The notes: a model not told the origin generated them from the sequence alone. 64,000 bases of DNA from Longimicrobium sp. (GCF_035474595.1 NZ_DATIND010000009.1:1-64000), one strand, 5' to 3'. Shown: positions 39,442-47,594, counted from the first letter of the stretch. Numbers and translations are program-made.

Positions 39442-39470
39442 TTCCAAATCTCCGTAATCTTCGGTATACT
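39442..39470 (+). promoter_or_regulatory. Promoter for a probably leaderless recN mRNA
   Basis: TTCCAA (39442-39447), 17 nt, TATACT (39465-39470); the recN ATG begins at 39478, seven bases after the -10. Transcription would start at or next to the A of ATG. No Shine-Dalgarno is present. No LexA-like palindrome is visible. Confidence 0.65.
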
Positions 39471-39477
39471 TTCGCCC

Positions 39478-41151
39478 ATGCTGTCCGAGCTGCGCATCCG
39501 CAACTTCGCGCTGATCGATCGGCTCTCCGTCCGCCTCGGCCCGGGCCTGAACGTGCTCACGGGCGAGACCGGGGCGGGGAAGTCGATCATCGTGGGCGCC
39601 CTTTCGCTGCTGCTGGGCGAGCGGGCGTCCAGCGAGGTCGTGCGCAGCGGCGAGGACCGCGCGTCCATCGAGGGCGTGTTCGAGGTGGACGGGCGCGAGG
39701 ACCTGGCGCGGCTCCTGGACGAGCGCGGGATCGACGCCGACGACGGCGTGATCGTGCTGAAGCGCGAGGTGGCCGCCGAGGGGCGCAGCCGCGCGTGGGT
39801 GAACGGCTCGCCGGCGACGGCGTCGCTGCTGGGCGAGATCGGGCGGATGCTGGTGGACCTGCACGGCCAGCACGAGCACCAGACGCTGCTGCGCCGCGAC
39901 GAGCAGCGCGCCATTCTCGACGCGTACGCAGGCACCGGCGACCTGGTCGCCCGCGTCCGCGCGGCGCACGGCGCGCTGGCGGACCTGCGGCGCGAGGTGG
40001 CCGACCTGGAGCGCCGCCGCCGCGAGGCGCTGCAGCGCGCCGACTTCCTGCGCTTCCAGGCCGACGAGATCGAGAAGGCGGCGCTGAAGCCGGGCGAGGA
40101 AGACGCGCTGGAAGACGAGGCGCGCCGCCTGTCGCACTCCGAGGAGCTCACCTCGCTCTCCGCGCAGCTCTACGACGCCGTCACCGGCTCCGACCGCTCC
40201 ATCCTGGGCGAGCTGGGGCACCTGAGCCGCGCGGTCGACCACCTGATCCGCATCGACCCGGCGCAGGAGGGGGTGCGCGAGCTGTACGACACCGCGTACT
40301 ACACCCTCCAGGAGCTGGGCGAGCGGATGGAGCGCTACGCGCAGACGGTGGAGCACGACCCGCGGCGGCTGGACGAGATCCGCCGCCGGCAGGACGTGAT
40401 CTTCCGCCTGCGCACCAAGTACGGCGGCACGGTCGACGAGGTGCTGCAGATCGGCGCGGCGGCGCGGCAGGAGCTGGACCTGGCCGACGGCGCCGACTTC
40501 GAGCTGGGCGCGCTGCAGAAGCGGATGGGCCACGCCGCCGACGAGCTGGCGCGCCTGGCCGCCGAGCTGACGGAGCGGCGCACGGAAGCCGCCGCGCGGC
40601 TGGCGGAGGAGGTGAGCGCCGTCCTCCCCGATCTGGGGATGACGGGCGGGCGCTTCGAGGTCGCGCGCCTCCCGCTGGCCGAGCCGTCGGCCTTCGGCGC
40701 GGAGGAGATCGAGTTCCGCGTCTCGCTGAACCGCGGCTTCGAGCCGCGCGCGCTCTCGTTCGTGGCCTCGGGCGGCGAGATGTCGCGCATCATGCTGGCG
40801 CTGAAGACCATCCTGGCGCGGCTCGACGCCATCCCCACGCTGGTGTTCGACGAGGTGGACGCGGGGATCGGCGGGCGCGTGGCGCTGCAGGTGGGCGACA
40901 AGATGCGCGAGGTGGCGGCCGGCCATCAGGTCTTCGCCATCACCCACCTCCCGCAGATCGCGTCGCGCGCCACCACGCACCTGCTGGTCAGCAAGCATGA
41001 GCGCGACGGCCGCACCGCCACCGAGGTGGCCATGCTGGAGGACCACGGCCGCGTCCGCGAGATCGCCCGGATGCTGGGCGGCGACCCGGAGAGCGCCGTG
41101 TCGCTGGAGCACGCGCGCGAGCTGCTGGAGCGCGGCGTCGCCGTCAGCTGA
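39478..41151 (+). CDS. recN: DNA repair protein RecN
   Basis: 557-aa SMC-like ATPase in double-strand-break repair. MLSELRIRNFALIDRLSVRLGPGLNVLTGETGAGKSIIVGALSLLLGERAS contains the Walker A (GETGAGKS), VDLHGQHEHQTLL the conserved early helix, a coiled-coil arm spans about 160-360, and RALSFVASGGEMSRIMLALKTILA (signature) with LVFDEVDAGIGG (Walker B) end the head. Normal length. The ATG at 39478 has no ribosome site and a -10 box only seven bases upstream. Single gene after the 38702 gene. Confidence 0.95.
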   Translation: MLSELRIRNFALIDRLSVRLGPGLNVLTGETGAGKSIIVGALSLLLGERASSEVVRSGEDRASIEGVFEVDGREDLARLLDERGIDADDGVIVLKREVAAEGRSRAWVNGSPATASLLGEIGRMLVDLHGQHEHQTLLRRDEQRAILDAYAGTGDLVARVRAAHGALADLRREVADLERRRREALQRADFLRFQADEIEKAALKPGEEDALEDEARRLSHSEELTSLSAQLYDAVTGSDRSILGELGHLSRAVDHLIRIDPAQEGVRELYDTAYYTLQELGERMERYAQTVEHDPRRLDEIRRRQDVIFRLRTKYGGTVDEVLQIGAAARQELDLADGADFELGALQKRMGHAADELARLAAELTERRTEAAARLAEEVSAVLPDLGMTGGRFEVARLPLAEPSAFGAEEIEFRVSLNRGFEPRALSFVASGGEMSRIMLALKTILARLDAIPTLVFDEVDAGIGGRVALQVGDKMREVAAGHQVFAITHLPQIASRATTHLLVSKHERDGRTATEVAMLEDHGRVREIARMLGGDPESAVSLEHARELLERGVAVS

Positions 41152-41342
41152 CATCGCGATCCGTGTCGGGAACCGGCATGGCCGCCCTCTTCCGCCGGAG
41201 GAGGGCGGCCGCGTTTCGTCGCACGCGGGTGGTCGTTCCGACGAGCATCCGCAAACACTTGCGGACGGGCGGACGAACGTTTACGGTAGGCGGCAGCGGA
41301 GGCCCCTCCAGCCTCCGGCAGGTCCCTCACGTGGGGGTTCGC

Positions 41343-41597
41343 ATGCGCTTCACCGGCATCCTCGCCGCCGCCGTCCTCGCCCTTCCCCTCGTCCTTGCCT
41401 GCGGGCCGAACGCGCCCGCCACCGACCAGGCACCCGTCGTAACCGCGTTCCAGGAGGGCACCAGCCCGGGAGCGCAGGCCCGCCACGCGCAGGAGCAGAA
41501 GGCGCGCGCCGACCTGGAGCAGTGCCGCAAGCTCCGCGAGCAGGGCGTCTACGCCCGCGAGCGCCGGTTCCCGTGCGAGGGCTTCCTCGGCGAGTAA
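41343..41597 (+). CDS. Small lipoprotein, 84 aa
   Basis: MRFTGILAAAVLALPLVLACG is a lipoprotein signal with Cys20. The mature 64 residues are helical and charged (GAQARHAQEQKARADLEQCRKLREQGVYARERRFPCEGFLGE) with two Cys that could pair. No family recognised. The ATG at 41343 is preceded by gtgggggttcgc. Followed closely by a hairpin repeat that probably terminates it. Conserved small envelope protein is the most I can say. Confidence 0.7.
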   Translation: MRFTGILAAAVLALPLVLACGPNAPATDQAPVVTAFQEGTSPGAQARHAQEQKARADLEQCRKLREQGVYARERRFPCEGFLGE

Positions 41598-41602
41598 GTA
41601 CC

Positions 41603-41684
41603 GAAGTGCGTGAGTGCGGAAGTGCGGGAGTGCGTGGGTCCCACGAGAATCCGACGCACTTTCGCACTCACGCACTTCCGCACT
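41603..41684. repeat. gtgcgtgag hairpin, likely terminator
   Basis: The 5' arm (41603-41643, gaagtgcgtgagtgcggaag and so on) and 3' arm (41655-41684, cgcactttcgcactcacgca...) are complementary over more than 20 bp, with the stem followed by gcttttcc. It begins 5 bp after the stop of the small lipoprotein gene. Confidence 0.8.
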
Positions 41685-41912
41685 GCTTTTCCTGGGCGTG
41701 TTGGGCGCTGAGGCGCCCAAACGGGCTGCGCGCGCGGTAGGGCACGATACGACTGTGCCCAACCGCGCCGGGCCCCCGCCGCGCCTCGACTCGATGCGAA
41801 TCCGCCGCATCCGTGCGCGCGCGGCGGTGTCCCGGCCCTCCGGGCGCGCATCCCTCACGCAATCGTGACGATTCGCCGCTGATTTGGGGCTCGGCATCGC
41901 GGGGCCCTCACC

Positions 41913-41969
41913 CGAAAAAACGAGCAGGGGCGAGACAAAACTGCCGTCTCGCCCCTGCTCGTTTTTTCG
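41913..41969. terminator. 24-bp perfect hairpin with A/T flanks, bidirectional terminator
   Basis: Arms 41913-41936 and 41946-41969 pair perfectly for 24 bp around a 9-nt loop; each arm contains six A or T in a row at its base, so the structure reads as an intrinsic terminator on both strands. A second hairpin, cctctccca/tgggagagg (41971-41996), follows at once. It lies between convergent-facing transcription units (small lipoprotein right, secreted protein left). Confidence 0.85.
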
Positions 41970-42026
41970 ACCTCTCCCAAAACAACCTGGGAGAGGTAAA
42001 CACACCGCAATCTCCCTCGCACCGGA

Positions 42027-42074
42027 AGTCCGCGAAGGCGGACTGCGTGCCGTTGTAGCCGCGAGTTCACTCGC
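42027..42074 (+). repeat. Two-hairpin gtgccgttgt repeat, copy 3
   Basis: Hairpin 1 agtccgc-gaag-gcggact (42027-42044), core gcgtgccgttgtagcc (42045-42060), hairpin 2 gcgag-ttca-ctcgc (42061-42074). Same order as at 5675 and 44678, with different arm sequences but pairing preserved, which argues for selection on structure. The words gcgaaaa/gcgaata continue to about 42110. Confidence 0.75.
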
Positions 42075-42159
42075 ATTTTCGCGAAAATACTCGCATTCTC
42101 GCGAATAGTCTTCCTCCGCGCGAGAGCTTTCTCCGTGTTGGCCGCCCTCTGGTTCCGCG

Positions 42160-43902
42160 TCACTCCGGCGGCGGCACGCTGGTCGGCGGCGGCGCGGGTG
42201 GCGGCGGCGGGACCGGGCGCGGCTGCGGCTGGGGGTGCGCCGGCCGCGTGGTCGGCTCCGCCGGCGGCGCGGAGGTCGGCGGCGCGGGCGGCGCGGCGGG
42301 CGGACGCACAGTGGGCTGCGGCTCGCCGGGCGCGGTGACGGCGGGGCGCTCGCCGGGCGGCGTGACCGCCGGCGGGGCCGTGGGCGGCGCGGGGAGCGCG
42401 CGGGCGCTGTCCGTGGCCGCCGAGTCCGCCCGCGGCCGGCGCGGGCGCCCGACCAGCTGGTACAGGATGCGCCCGCCCGCCTCGATCGTCCCCGAATGCG
42501 CCGCGAACCCGCTTCCCGCGAACGAGTTGCGGTAGAGGATCGAGAACTCCACCGGGAACGGCGTGCGCCCCTGCAGGTTCGCCTCGATGGTGCTGTAGCT
42601 GGCGCCCACCCCGAACGAGTGCGACGTCCACGCCGCCGTCTGCTCCACCGGCCCCAGCACCACATCGCCCAGCTCGTCGGACGCGGTGTAGGTCGTCGCG
42701 CCGCCGTGCTCGAACTGGTAGGCGGCGGCCACGCTCCACTCGCGCGTCAGCCGGTAGCGCGGCATCACCGCCGCGCGGATGCGCGAGCCGGGGTGGCTGC
42801 TCACGCTGCGGAACACCGCCGTGTCGCTGGGGAACGGCCGGTCCACCGTGAACGGGCGCCGCAGCACGCTGGCCGCGAACGTCTGCGTGTACCCGGCCGA
42901 CGCCGTCACCCAGTACTTCCGCGCCAGGAAGAAGTCGTTGTACAGGTCCGCCGAGAACCCGAAGTGCCCGGCGTTCCGCGGGATCACCAGCAGGAACAGC
43001 GTGTCGGCGCGCGGTGCCGTGGGCAGGCGCACGCTCACCGCCAGCGTGGAGCGGATCCCCCTGCGGTCGGCGGAGTCGGCGAAGGGGTAGCCGCGGATCC
43101 CGTTCACCAGCTGGATGCGCGCGCCCACCTCCACGTCGCCCAGCTGGAACCCGGTGGCGGCCGATGCCTGCGTGAGCGCCGCCGTCTCCTCCTCGTTCAG
43201 CAGCGCGGCCAGCGGCGGGCTGGCCAGCAGGTCGTTCAGGTTGATCGGACGAGTGGGGAGCTTCAGCGTGTCGCCGGCCAGCGCCAGGGCGCGCCGCTGC
43301 AGCTCCACCGCCGCCGGCGTCCCCGTCACCGGGAGGAGCGCGCCGCCGCCCAGCGCGGCGTACGCGGGGTCGATCTTCGCCAGGATGGCGGCGTTGGTCG
43401 TGGCCTCGGTGTTGGGGCCCACGTCGCCGCCGCGCAGCAGGAGCGAGGTGACCGCCGTGCCGTTGCGCTCGAAGGGCACCGTCACCCCCACCATGATGCG
43501 CCGGGTGAGGCCGTACGAGAGCGTGAACGGCGCCCGCCGGAAGTCGCCCGCCAGCCGCGCCTGCACCGCGCCGCCGGTAATGGCCGCGGGGGTCACGGGG
43601 TTGGTCACCTGCGCCGCCGTGCCGGTGAAGAAGCTCGTGAGCCCGGTCTGCAGCGGGGGGAGGATGGGGTCCAGCAGGCGCTCGGCCAGCGGCTGCAGCT
43701 GGGTGGAGAAGAGCGCGCCCAGCGGCTCCTCGCCCCCGCCGCCGAAGCGCGAGTTGAACTGCGTGTAGATGCCCCCGCCGCGCAGCTCCACCCATCCGCG
43801 CGGGAGCACGCGCGCGTCCTCGATCACCTGGGCGCGGACGGGCGCGGGAAGGGCGGCGGCCAGGAGCAGGAACGCACCGGCGGCAGTGCGGAATCGCGTC
43901 AT
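42160..43902 (-). CDS. Secreted, probable outer-membrane beta-barrel protein with Pro-rich tail
   Basis: 580 aa with a Sec signal (MTRFRTAAGAFLLLAAALPAPVRA). Residues about 25-480 are beta-rich with many short alternating strands (RGWVELRGGGIYTQFNS, FTLSYGLTRRIMVGVTVPFERNGTA, YWVTASAGYTQTF, EWSVAAAYQFEHGGATTYTA, HSFGVGASYSTIEANLQGRTPFPVEFSILYRNSF), the pattern of an outer-membrane barrel of the MetA-pathway/DUF type. Residues about 485-580 are almost only Pro, Ala and Thr, likely disordered. I do not recognise the family. Leftward, downstream end facing the 41.9-kb terminators. Confidence 0.75.
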   Translation of the reverse strand: MTRFRTAAGAFLLLAAALPAPVRAQVIEDARVLPRGWVELRGGGIYTQFNSRFGGGGEEPLGALFSTQLQPLAERLLDPILPPLQTGLTSFFTGTAAQVTNPVTPAAITGGAVQARLAGDFRRAPFTLSYGLTRRIMVGVTVPFERNGTAVTSLLLRGGDVGPNTEATTNAAILAKIDPAYAALGGGALLPVTGTPAAVELQRRALALAGDTLKLPTRPINLNDLLASPPLAALLNEEETAALTQASAATGFQLGDVEVGARIQLVNGIRGYPFADSADRRGIRSTLAVSVRLPTAPRADTLFLLVIPRNAGHFGFSADLYNDFFLARKYWVTASAGYTQTFAASVLRRPFTVDRPFPSDTAVFRSVSSHPGSRIRAAVMPRYRLTREWSVAAAYQFEHGGATTYTASDELGDVVLGPVEQTAAWTSHSFGVGASYSTIEANLQGRTPFPVEFSILYRNSFAGSGFAAHSGTIEAGGRILYQLVGRPRRPRADSAATDSARALPAPPTAPPAVTPPGERPAVTAPGEPQPTVRPPAAPPAPPTSAPPAEPTTRPAHPQPQPRPVPPPPPAPPPTSVPPPE

Positions 43903-44045
43903 CAACGAATGCGGAAAGCGCGGAGGTGCGGGCCCGCCTGCGCGGGCGCGTGAGAGCGGGACGCTAGCGCGGCGCCGGGGCCGTGTCAACGCGGCGGAGC
44001 GCGGCTCACGGCTCGCTAATCCTGCGATCTGCGGGGCGCCGGGGG

Positions 44046-44074
44046 TTGACCGTGGTTGGGAGCGCGGATACATT
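44046..44074 (+). promoter_or_regulatory. Promoter of tRNA-Gly
   Basis: TTGACC (44046-44051), 17-nt spacer, TACATT (44069-44074). The tRNA starts 15 bp later at 44089. Confidence 0.8.
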
Positions 44075-44088
44075 TGGGGCTCTGAAAC

Positions 44089-44161
44089 GCGGGCATAGCT
44101 CAGTTGGTAGAGCGCAACCTTGCCAAGGTTGAGGTCGCCGGTTCGAGCCCGGTTGCCCGCT
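44089..44161 (+). tRNA. tRNA-Gly (GCC)
   Basis: 73 nt. Acceptor gcgggca (44089-44095) pairs with tgcccgc (44154-44160). D arm gctcagttggtagagc, anticodon stem-loop caacc-ttgccaa-ggttg with anticodon GCC, T arm ggttcgagcc. No CCA encoded. First of four tRNAs in a 500-bp cluster. Confidence 0.95.
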
Positions 44162-44192
44162 CTGTAGCGCCCGCTGCCCTGCGCAGCATCCC

Positions 44193-44263
44193 GGCGCCGT
44201 AGCCAAGTGGTAAGGCAGAGGACTGCAAATCCTCCACCCCCGGTTCGAATCCGGGCGGCGCCT
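44193..44263 (+). tRNA. tRNA-Cys (GCA)
   Basis: 71 nt. Acceptor ggcgccg pairs with cggcgcc (44256-44262). Anticodon stem-loop gagga-ctgcaaa-tcctc gives GCA. T loop ggttcgaatcc. CCA not encoded. 31 bp after tRNA-Gly, probably the same transcript. Confidence 0.95.
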
Positions 44264-44306
44264 CTCGCCGGGAGTGCCCGAAGCGCCGGAAAAGGGCGGC
44301 CACGGG

Positions 44307-44335
44307 TTGACGGATCGAGCAAATGCCGGTAAATT
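44307..44335 (+). promoter_or_regulatory. Promoter of tRNA-Glu, overlapping a 16-bp palindrome
   Basis: TTGACG (44307-44312), 17 nt, TAAATT (44330-44335). The -10 lies in the perfect palindrome ccggtaaatttaccgg (44326-44341), which could be an operator or simply a hairpin at the start. The tRNA begins at 44357. Confidence 0.8.
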
Positions 44336-44356
44336 TACCGGTTGTTGGAGTGCCAC

Positions 44357-44429
44357 GCCCCGTTCGTCTAGTGGCCTAGGACAACGCCCTCTCACGGCGT
44401 AAACAGGGGTTCGATTCCCCTACGGGGTA
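44357..44429 (+). tRNA. tRNA-Glu (CTC)
   Basis: 73 nt. Acceptor gccccgt pairs with acggggt (first pair G-U). Anticodon stem-loop acgcc-ctctcac-ggcgt gives CTC. T arm ggggttcgattcccc. Discriminator A. CCA not encoded. Confidence 0.95.
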
Positions 44430-44519
44430 CTTGAGAGAACTGGGGGAAAAAGGGTCAGGGCCCCGCAGGCAGCAGCCCACCCCCTGGCGCGGGCGCGGTG
44501 CAAGCCGGCCCGCGATAAC

Positions 44520-44593
44520 GGTCGATTAGCTCAGCTGGTTAGAGCGCTCGCCTCACATGCGAGAGGTCCGGGGTTCGAGTCCCTGATCGACCA
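44520..44593 (+). tRNA. tRNA-Val (CAC)
   Basis: 74 nt. Acceptor ggtcgat (44520-44526) pairs with atcgacc (44586-44592). Anticodon stem-loop ctcgc-ctcacat-gcgag gives CAC. D arm gctcagctggttagagc. Ends at a strong terminator. Confidence 0.95.
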
Positions 44594-44601
44594 CTTCCAC
44601 G

Positions 44602-44637
44602 AAGCCCCGCCGCGACACTTGTCGCGGCGGGGCTTTT
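44602..44637 (+). terminator. Terminator of the tRNA cluster
   Basis: Perfect 15-bp stem, aagccccgccgcgac (44602-44616) and its complement (44621-44635), loop actt, then ttcgcg. Eight bases after tRNA-Val. Confidence 0.85.
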
Positions 44638-44677
44638 CGCGTCCGATCGCTCACCATCACGGCGGGCCCTCGCAGGA

Positions 44678-44726
44678 CCCCGAATGGAATTCGGGGGCAA
44701 CAACGGCACCAAGTCCCTGCGGGACT
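44678..44726 (-). repeat. Two-hairpin gtgccgttgt repeat, copy 2
   Basis: Opposite orientation to copies 1 and 3. Read on the minus strand: hairpin agtccc-gca-gggact (44726-44712), core ggtgccgttgttgcc, hairpin ccccgaa/ttcgggg around ttcca. Upstream of the SET-domain gene. Confidence 0.75.
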
Positions 44727-44824
44727 GCGAGGCGGCTCCCGATTGCAGAGCGGAGACCTGGGGGAGGGAGGGCGGCGGCGGCCCGGGGATCGGGGGGCGG
44801 ATGCGAGGCGCGTTCGCCTCCGCC

Positions 44825-44853
44825 TTTCTCGCGGGGGCCGGGGTGGGTAGAAT
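44825..44853 (+). promoter_or_regulatory. Promoter for a probably leaderless SET-gene mRNA
   Basis: TTTCTC (44825-44830), 17 nt, TAGAAT (44848-44853); the ATG follows five bases after the -10. The -35 is weak but the -10 is good. No ribosome-binding site precedes the ATG. Confidence 0.5.
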
Positions 44854-44858
44854 GCGGG

Positions 44859-45326
44859 ATGGCGAGAAAAAGCTTCGGGGTGCGGCAGCGCCTGGCGGTG
44901 CGGAGGTCGGGCGTGCACGGCAAGGGCGTCTTCGCGCGGGAGTTCATTCCCGCGGGCACGCGGCTGATCGAGTACACGGGCGAGCGGATCACGCAGGCCG
45001 AGAGCGACGAGCGGTATCCGTGGGACGCGGAGGCCCCCTCGTACACGCTGCTCTTCACCGTGGACGACGATCTGGTCGTGGACGGCGGCGTCGGGGGCAA
45101 CCTGTCGCGCTTCATCAACCATTCGTGCGACCCCAACTGCGCGTCGGTGATCGAGGACCGCCGCATCTACATCGACGCGATCCGCGACATCCAGCCGGGG
45201 GAGGAGCTCAGCTTCGACTATCACCTGATCGTGGCCGGGCGGCACACGCCGGCGGTTAAGCGGAGCCACGCCTGCCACTGCGGCGCCGCGAACTGCCGCG
45301 GCACCATGCTGGCCCGGAAGCGCTGA
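44859..45326 (+). CDS. SET-domain protein lysine methyltransferase with post-SET Cys motif
   Basis: 155 aa. VRRSGVHGKGVFAREFIPAGTRLIEYTGERI is the SET-N, DGGVGGNLSRFINHSCDPNC contains the catalytic NHSCxPN core, and IRDIQPGEELSFDYH the FDY motif with the catalytic Tyr. The end, CHCGAANCRGTM, is a post-SET zinc motif (CxCx4C) seen in eukaryotic histone methyltransferases and a minority of bacterial SET proteins. Substrate unknown: ribosomal or chromatin-like protein. ATG 44859 with a -10 five bases upstream. Single gene after the tRNA cluster. Confidence 0.9.
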   Translation: MARKSFGVRQRLAVRRSGVHGKGVFAREFIPAGTRLIEYTGERITQAESDERYPWDAEAPSYTLLFTVDDDLVVDGGVGGNLSRFINHSCDPNCASVIEDRRIYIDAIRDIQPGEELSFDYHLIVAGRHTPAVKRSHACHCGAANCRGTMLARKR

Positions 45327-45341
45327 CGAGCCCCGTCATGG

Positions 45342-45370
45342 TTGGCGCAAGCGCTTTCGCGCGTTAGCTT
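45342..45370 (+). promoter_or_regulatory. Promoter of the L,D-transpeptidase gene
   Basis: TTGGCG (45342-45347), 17-nt spacer, TAGCTT (45365-45370), giving a leader of about 58 nt before the TTG start. It overlaps the region just after the SET gene stop. Confidence 0.6.
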
Positions 45371-45434
45371 TCCGGGGCGCCGCGGTCCCGCGGCCGAACG
45401 GTCCGGCACGAATCCCCCTCTGCCATTCAATCCG

Positions 45435-46259
45435 TTGAAGATCCGCACTCTCGCCGCCGCGCTCTCGCTCGCGGCGGCGCTCGCGCCGGGCGCGCGGGCC
45501 CAGACGCTCGCGCAGGACACGGCCATGGCGCCGGCGTCGCCGCTGCGCATCGACATCAACATCCCCGAAAACCGGCTGTGGCTGTACGACGGCGACAGCC
45601 TGGTGAAGGTGTACCGCATCTCGGTGGGGATGACCGGGCACGACACGCCCGACGGGCAGTTCACCATAGACCACGCGGAGTGGAACCCGTGGTGGCGGCC
45701 GCCACCGGGGCGCGCGTGGGCCCGTGACGACCACGTCACACCGCCAGGGCCCAACAACCCGATGGGCCGCGTGAAGCTGTTTTTCGCGCCGCTGTACTAC
45801 ATCCACGGCTCGCCGCACGTGCGGCAGATCGGCACGCCGGCGTCGCACGGGTGCATCCGCATGATGAACCCCGACGTCATCGAGCTGGCGCGCATCCTCC
45901 ACGAGCACAACGGCGGGTCGCTGAGCCAGCAGCAGATCACCCGGCTGCTGGCGCGCCCGAGCCAGACCACCGGTTCGCGCATGGCCGTGCCCGTGCCGGT
46001 GACCATCCGCTACGACCCGATCGTGGTGCGCGACGGCGAGTTGCGCATCTACCGCGACGTGTACGACCGCGGCCGCATCCACGCCGAGGGCGTGTTCCAG
46101 GCGCTGATCGCCGCCGGCTACGACGCATCGAGCATCGACCGCGCGTCGGTGCGCCAGGTGCTGCAGCGCGCGTCGTCCAGCCGCACCACGTACACGGTGA
46201 AGCTGAGCGAGGTGTTCGCCGGGCTGCGTCCTGCCGGGCAGAGCGTCGCCGGACGGTAA
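45435..46259 (+). CDS. L,D-transpeptidase (YkuD domain), secreted
   Basis: 274 aa from a TTG at 45435; the Met-started frame from 45342 adds a non-signal Arg-rich stretch. LKIRTLAAALSLAAALAPGARA is a Sec signal. PENRLWLYDGDSLVKVYRISVGMTGHDTPDGQFTI opens the YkuD fold and HGSPHVRQIGTPASHGCIRM carries the catalytic His138 and Cys140. It makes 3-3 cross-links in peptidoglycan or attaches proteins to it. A YxIxxG substrate loop is present. The C-terminal ~85 residues (about 190-274) are an extra domain of unknown fold. Regulated by the promoter at 45342. Confidence 0.88.
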   Translation: MKIRTLAAALSLAAALAPGARAQTLAQDTAMAPASPLRIDINIPENRLWLYDGDSLVKVYRISVGMTGHDTPDGQFTIDHAEWNPWWRPPPGRAWARDDHVTPPGPNNPMGRVKLFFAPLYYIHGSPHVRQIGTPASHGCIRMMNPDVIELARILHEHNGGSLSQQQITRLLARPSQTTGSRMAVPVPVTIRYDPIVVRDGELRIYRDVYDRGRIHAEGVFQALIAAGYDASSIDRASVRQVLQRASSSRTTYTVKLSEVFAGLRPAGQSVAGR

Positions 46260-46284
46260 CGGCTTCGGGAGATGGTGATTCCGC

Positions 46285-46675
46285 CGCGGGGCGGGCCTTC
46301 GGGTCCGCCCCGCGTCTGCGTTCGGCAAACCGATGGCGAACGTGCGGCCGAGACATCGTCAACTGCGTCATCGGAAGATGGTTGGGCGCGAACGGGCGTT
46401 CGTGCCGCCCGCTGCCCTCCTTCCCACGTCGCGGCGAACCCACGGCGGAACCGCGGCCGGAAGATCGTTAACTGCGTCATCGGATGATGGTCGTGCATGG
46501 ACAGGCGTTCGTGCCCGTCCGCCGGCATCTCCGACCTCGCCGGGCGATAAGTCCTCCATCATCCGCATCTCACCTTCGACGCGGACACGCACCGATGGCT
46601 CGCGCAGCACCGGAACACCCGATGACGCACTTGAGGGCGTGTCGGCCGGCGCCGGAGCTGCGGAGATGTGCGGAA
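46285..46675. repeat. MITE-like palindromic element, degenerate copy b
   Basis: Left terminal word aactgcgtcatc occurs twice, at 46361-46372 and 46470-46481, and the right word gatgacgcactt at 46621-46632. The sequence before the first copy (gggccttcgggtccgccccg) matches copies c and d. The central gtcggaaatttccgac palindrome is missing, so this looks like a rearranged or partially duplicated element. Confidence 0.65.
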
Positions 46676-46775
46676 GCATCCCTCGCCCAGACAGCGCCGG
46701 AACGACGTTTGCCCGCTCTGTGTCTTCAGGTCAGAACGAAGGATCGAGTCTGAACAGCCAGAGACGGATCGGGGG

Positions 46776-47594
46776 ATGACGGAAAGCGGGCCGGGCGGGA
46801 TCGATCGACGGTTGATGCATCTCCTTGCGCCGCGCGAGCATGCTTCGGCGATGGAACTGGTGCGCCGCATCCGGATCGGGGTGCCGGCGGAGCTCTGGCG
46901 CGCGTTCCTGTTCGGGTCGCGGGCGCGGGGGGAAGGACGCCCGGATTCGGATCTTGACGTCCTGCTCGTCTTCCACGCGCTGCCGCCGGACCGCGAGCCG
47001 CAGGCGGGGATCGCGGAGTGGATCGCCGACGAGGTGGCGGAGGACACGGGCGTGCCCGTCACCGTCTGGTCGGTGTCGAGGATCGACCTGGAGCGCGGCA
47101 ACCGCACGCCGATGCTGGTGGATTCGCTGGACGACGGCGTCCCCCTCTGGCCGCCGGACGCGCCGCCCGTCGCGATCGACTACACGCCCGACGACGCGCT
47201 CTTCTGCGCCGCCGCGCTGCTGGACCGGGTGGAGGAGGGAAGCGCCGAGGTGGAGGAGGCGTGGGACGCCGGAGAGCCGCAGGTGGCCGCCCGCCGCATC
47301 CGCGACGACCTGGTGCGGATGTGCACGGCGATGCTGCTTCTGGACGGCATCACGCGCCCCCGCCGCTCCGAGGCCGTCGCCGCCTTCGCCGCGCGCCACG
47401 CGCCGCCGCGGGAGATGGCGCCGGTGCTGCGCTGGGCCGCCGCCTCGTTCGGCCCCGGCGGCCGCGACGGCGACGGACCCGTCCCCCCGCCCCCCGGCGG
47501 CCTCGCCGCCGCCGCATCGGCGGTCGAGGCGCTGCGCTGGCGGGTCGCCGCGCGCGGACGGGAGCTTCGGGAGGCGCTGGATCTCCAGCGCTGA
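46776..47594 (+). CDS. MNT-type nucleotidyltransferase with C-terminal HEPN-like region
   Basis: 272 aa. FLFGSRARGEGRPDSDLDVLLVF is the nucleotidyltransferase signature with Gly-Ser at 47-48 and Asp59/Asp61 for metal. AIDYTPDDALFCAAALLDRVEEGSAEVEEAW to the C-terminus is helical and resembles the HEPN partner found fused or adjacent to MNT proteins. Such pairs act as toxin-antitoxin or antibiotic-modifying systems. The HEPN RxxxxxH motif is not clear, so function is uncertain. ATG at 46776 with ggggg 5 nt upstream. Confidence 0.8.
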   Translation: MTESGPGGIDRRLMHLLAPREHASAMELVRRIRIGVPAELWRAFLFGSRARGEGRPDSDLDVLLVFHALPPDREPQAGIAEWIADEVAEDTGVPVTVWSVSRIDLERGNRTPMLVDSLDDGVPLWPPDAPPVAIDYTPDDALFCAAALLDRVEEGSAEVEEAWDAGEPQVAARRIRDDLVRMCTAMLLLDGITRPRRSEAVAAFAARHAPPREMAPVLRWAAASFGPGGRDGDGPVPPPPGGLAAAASAVEALRWRVAARGRELREALDLQR

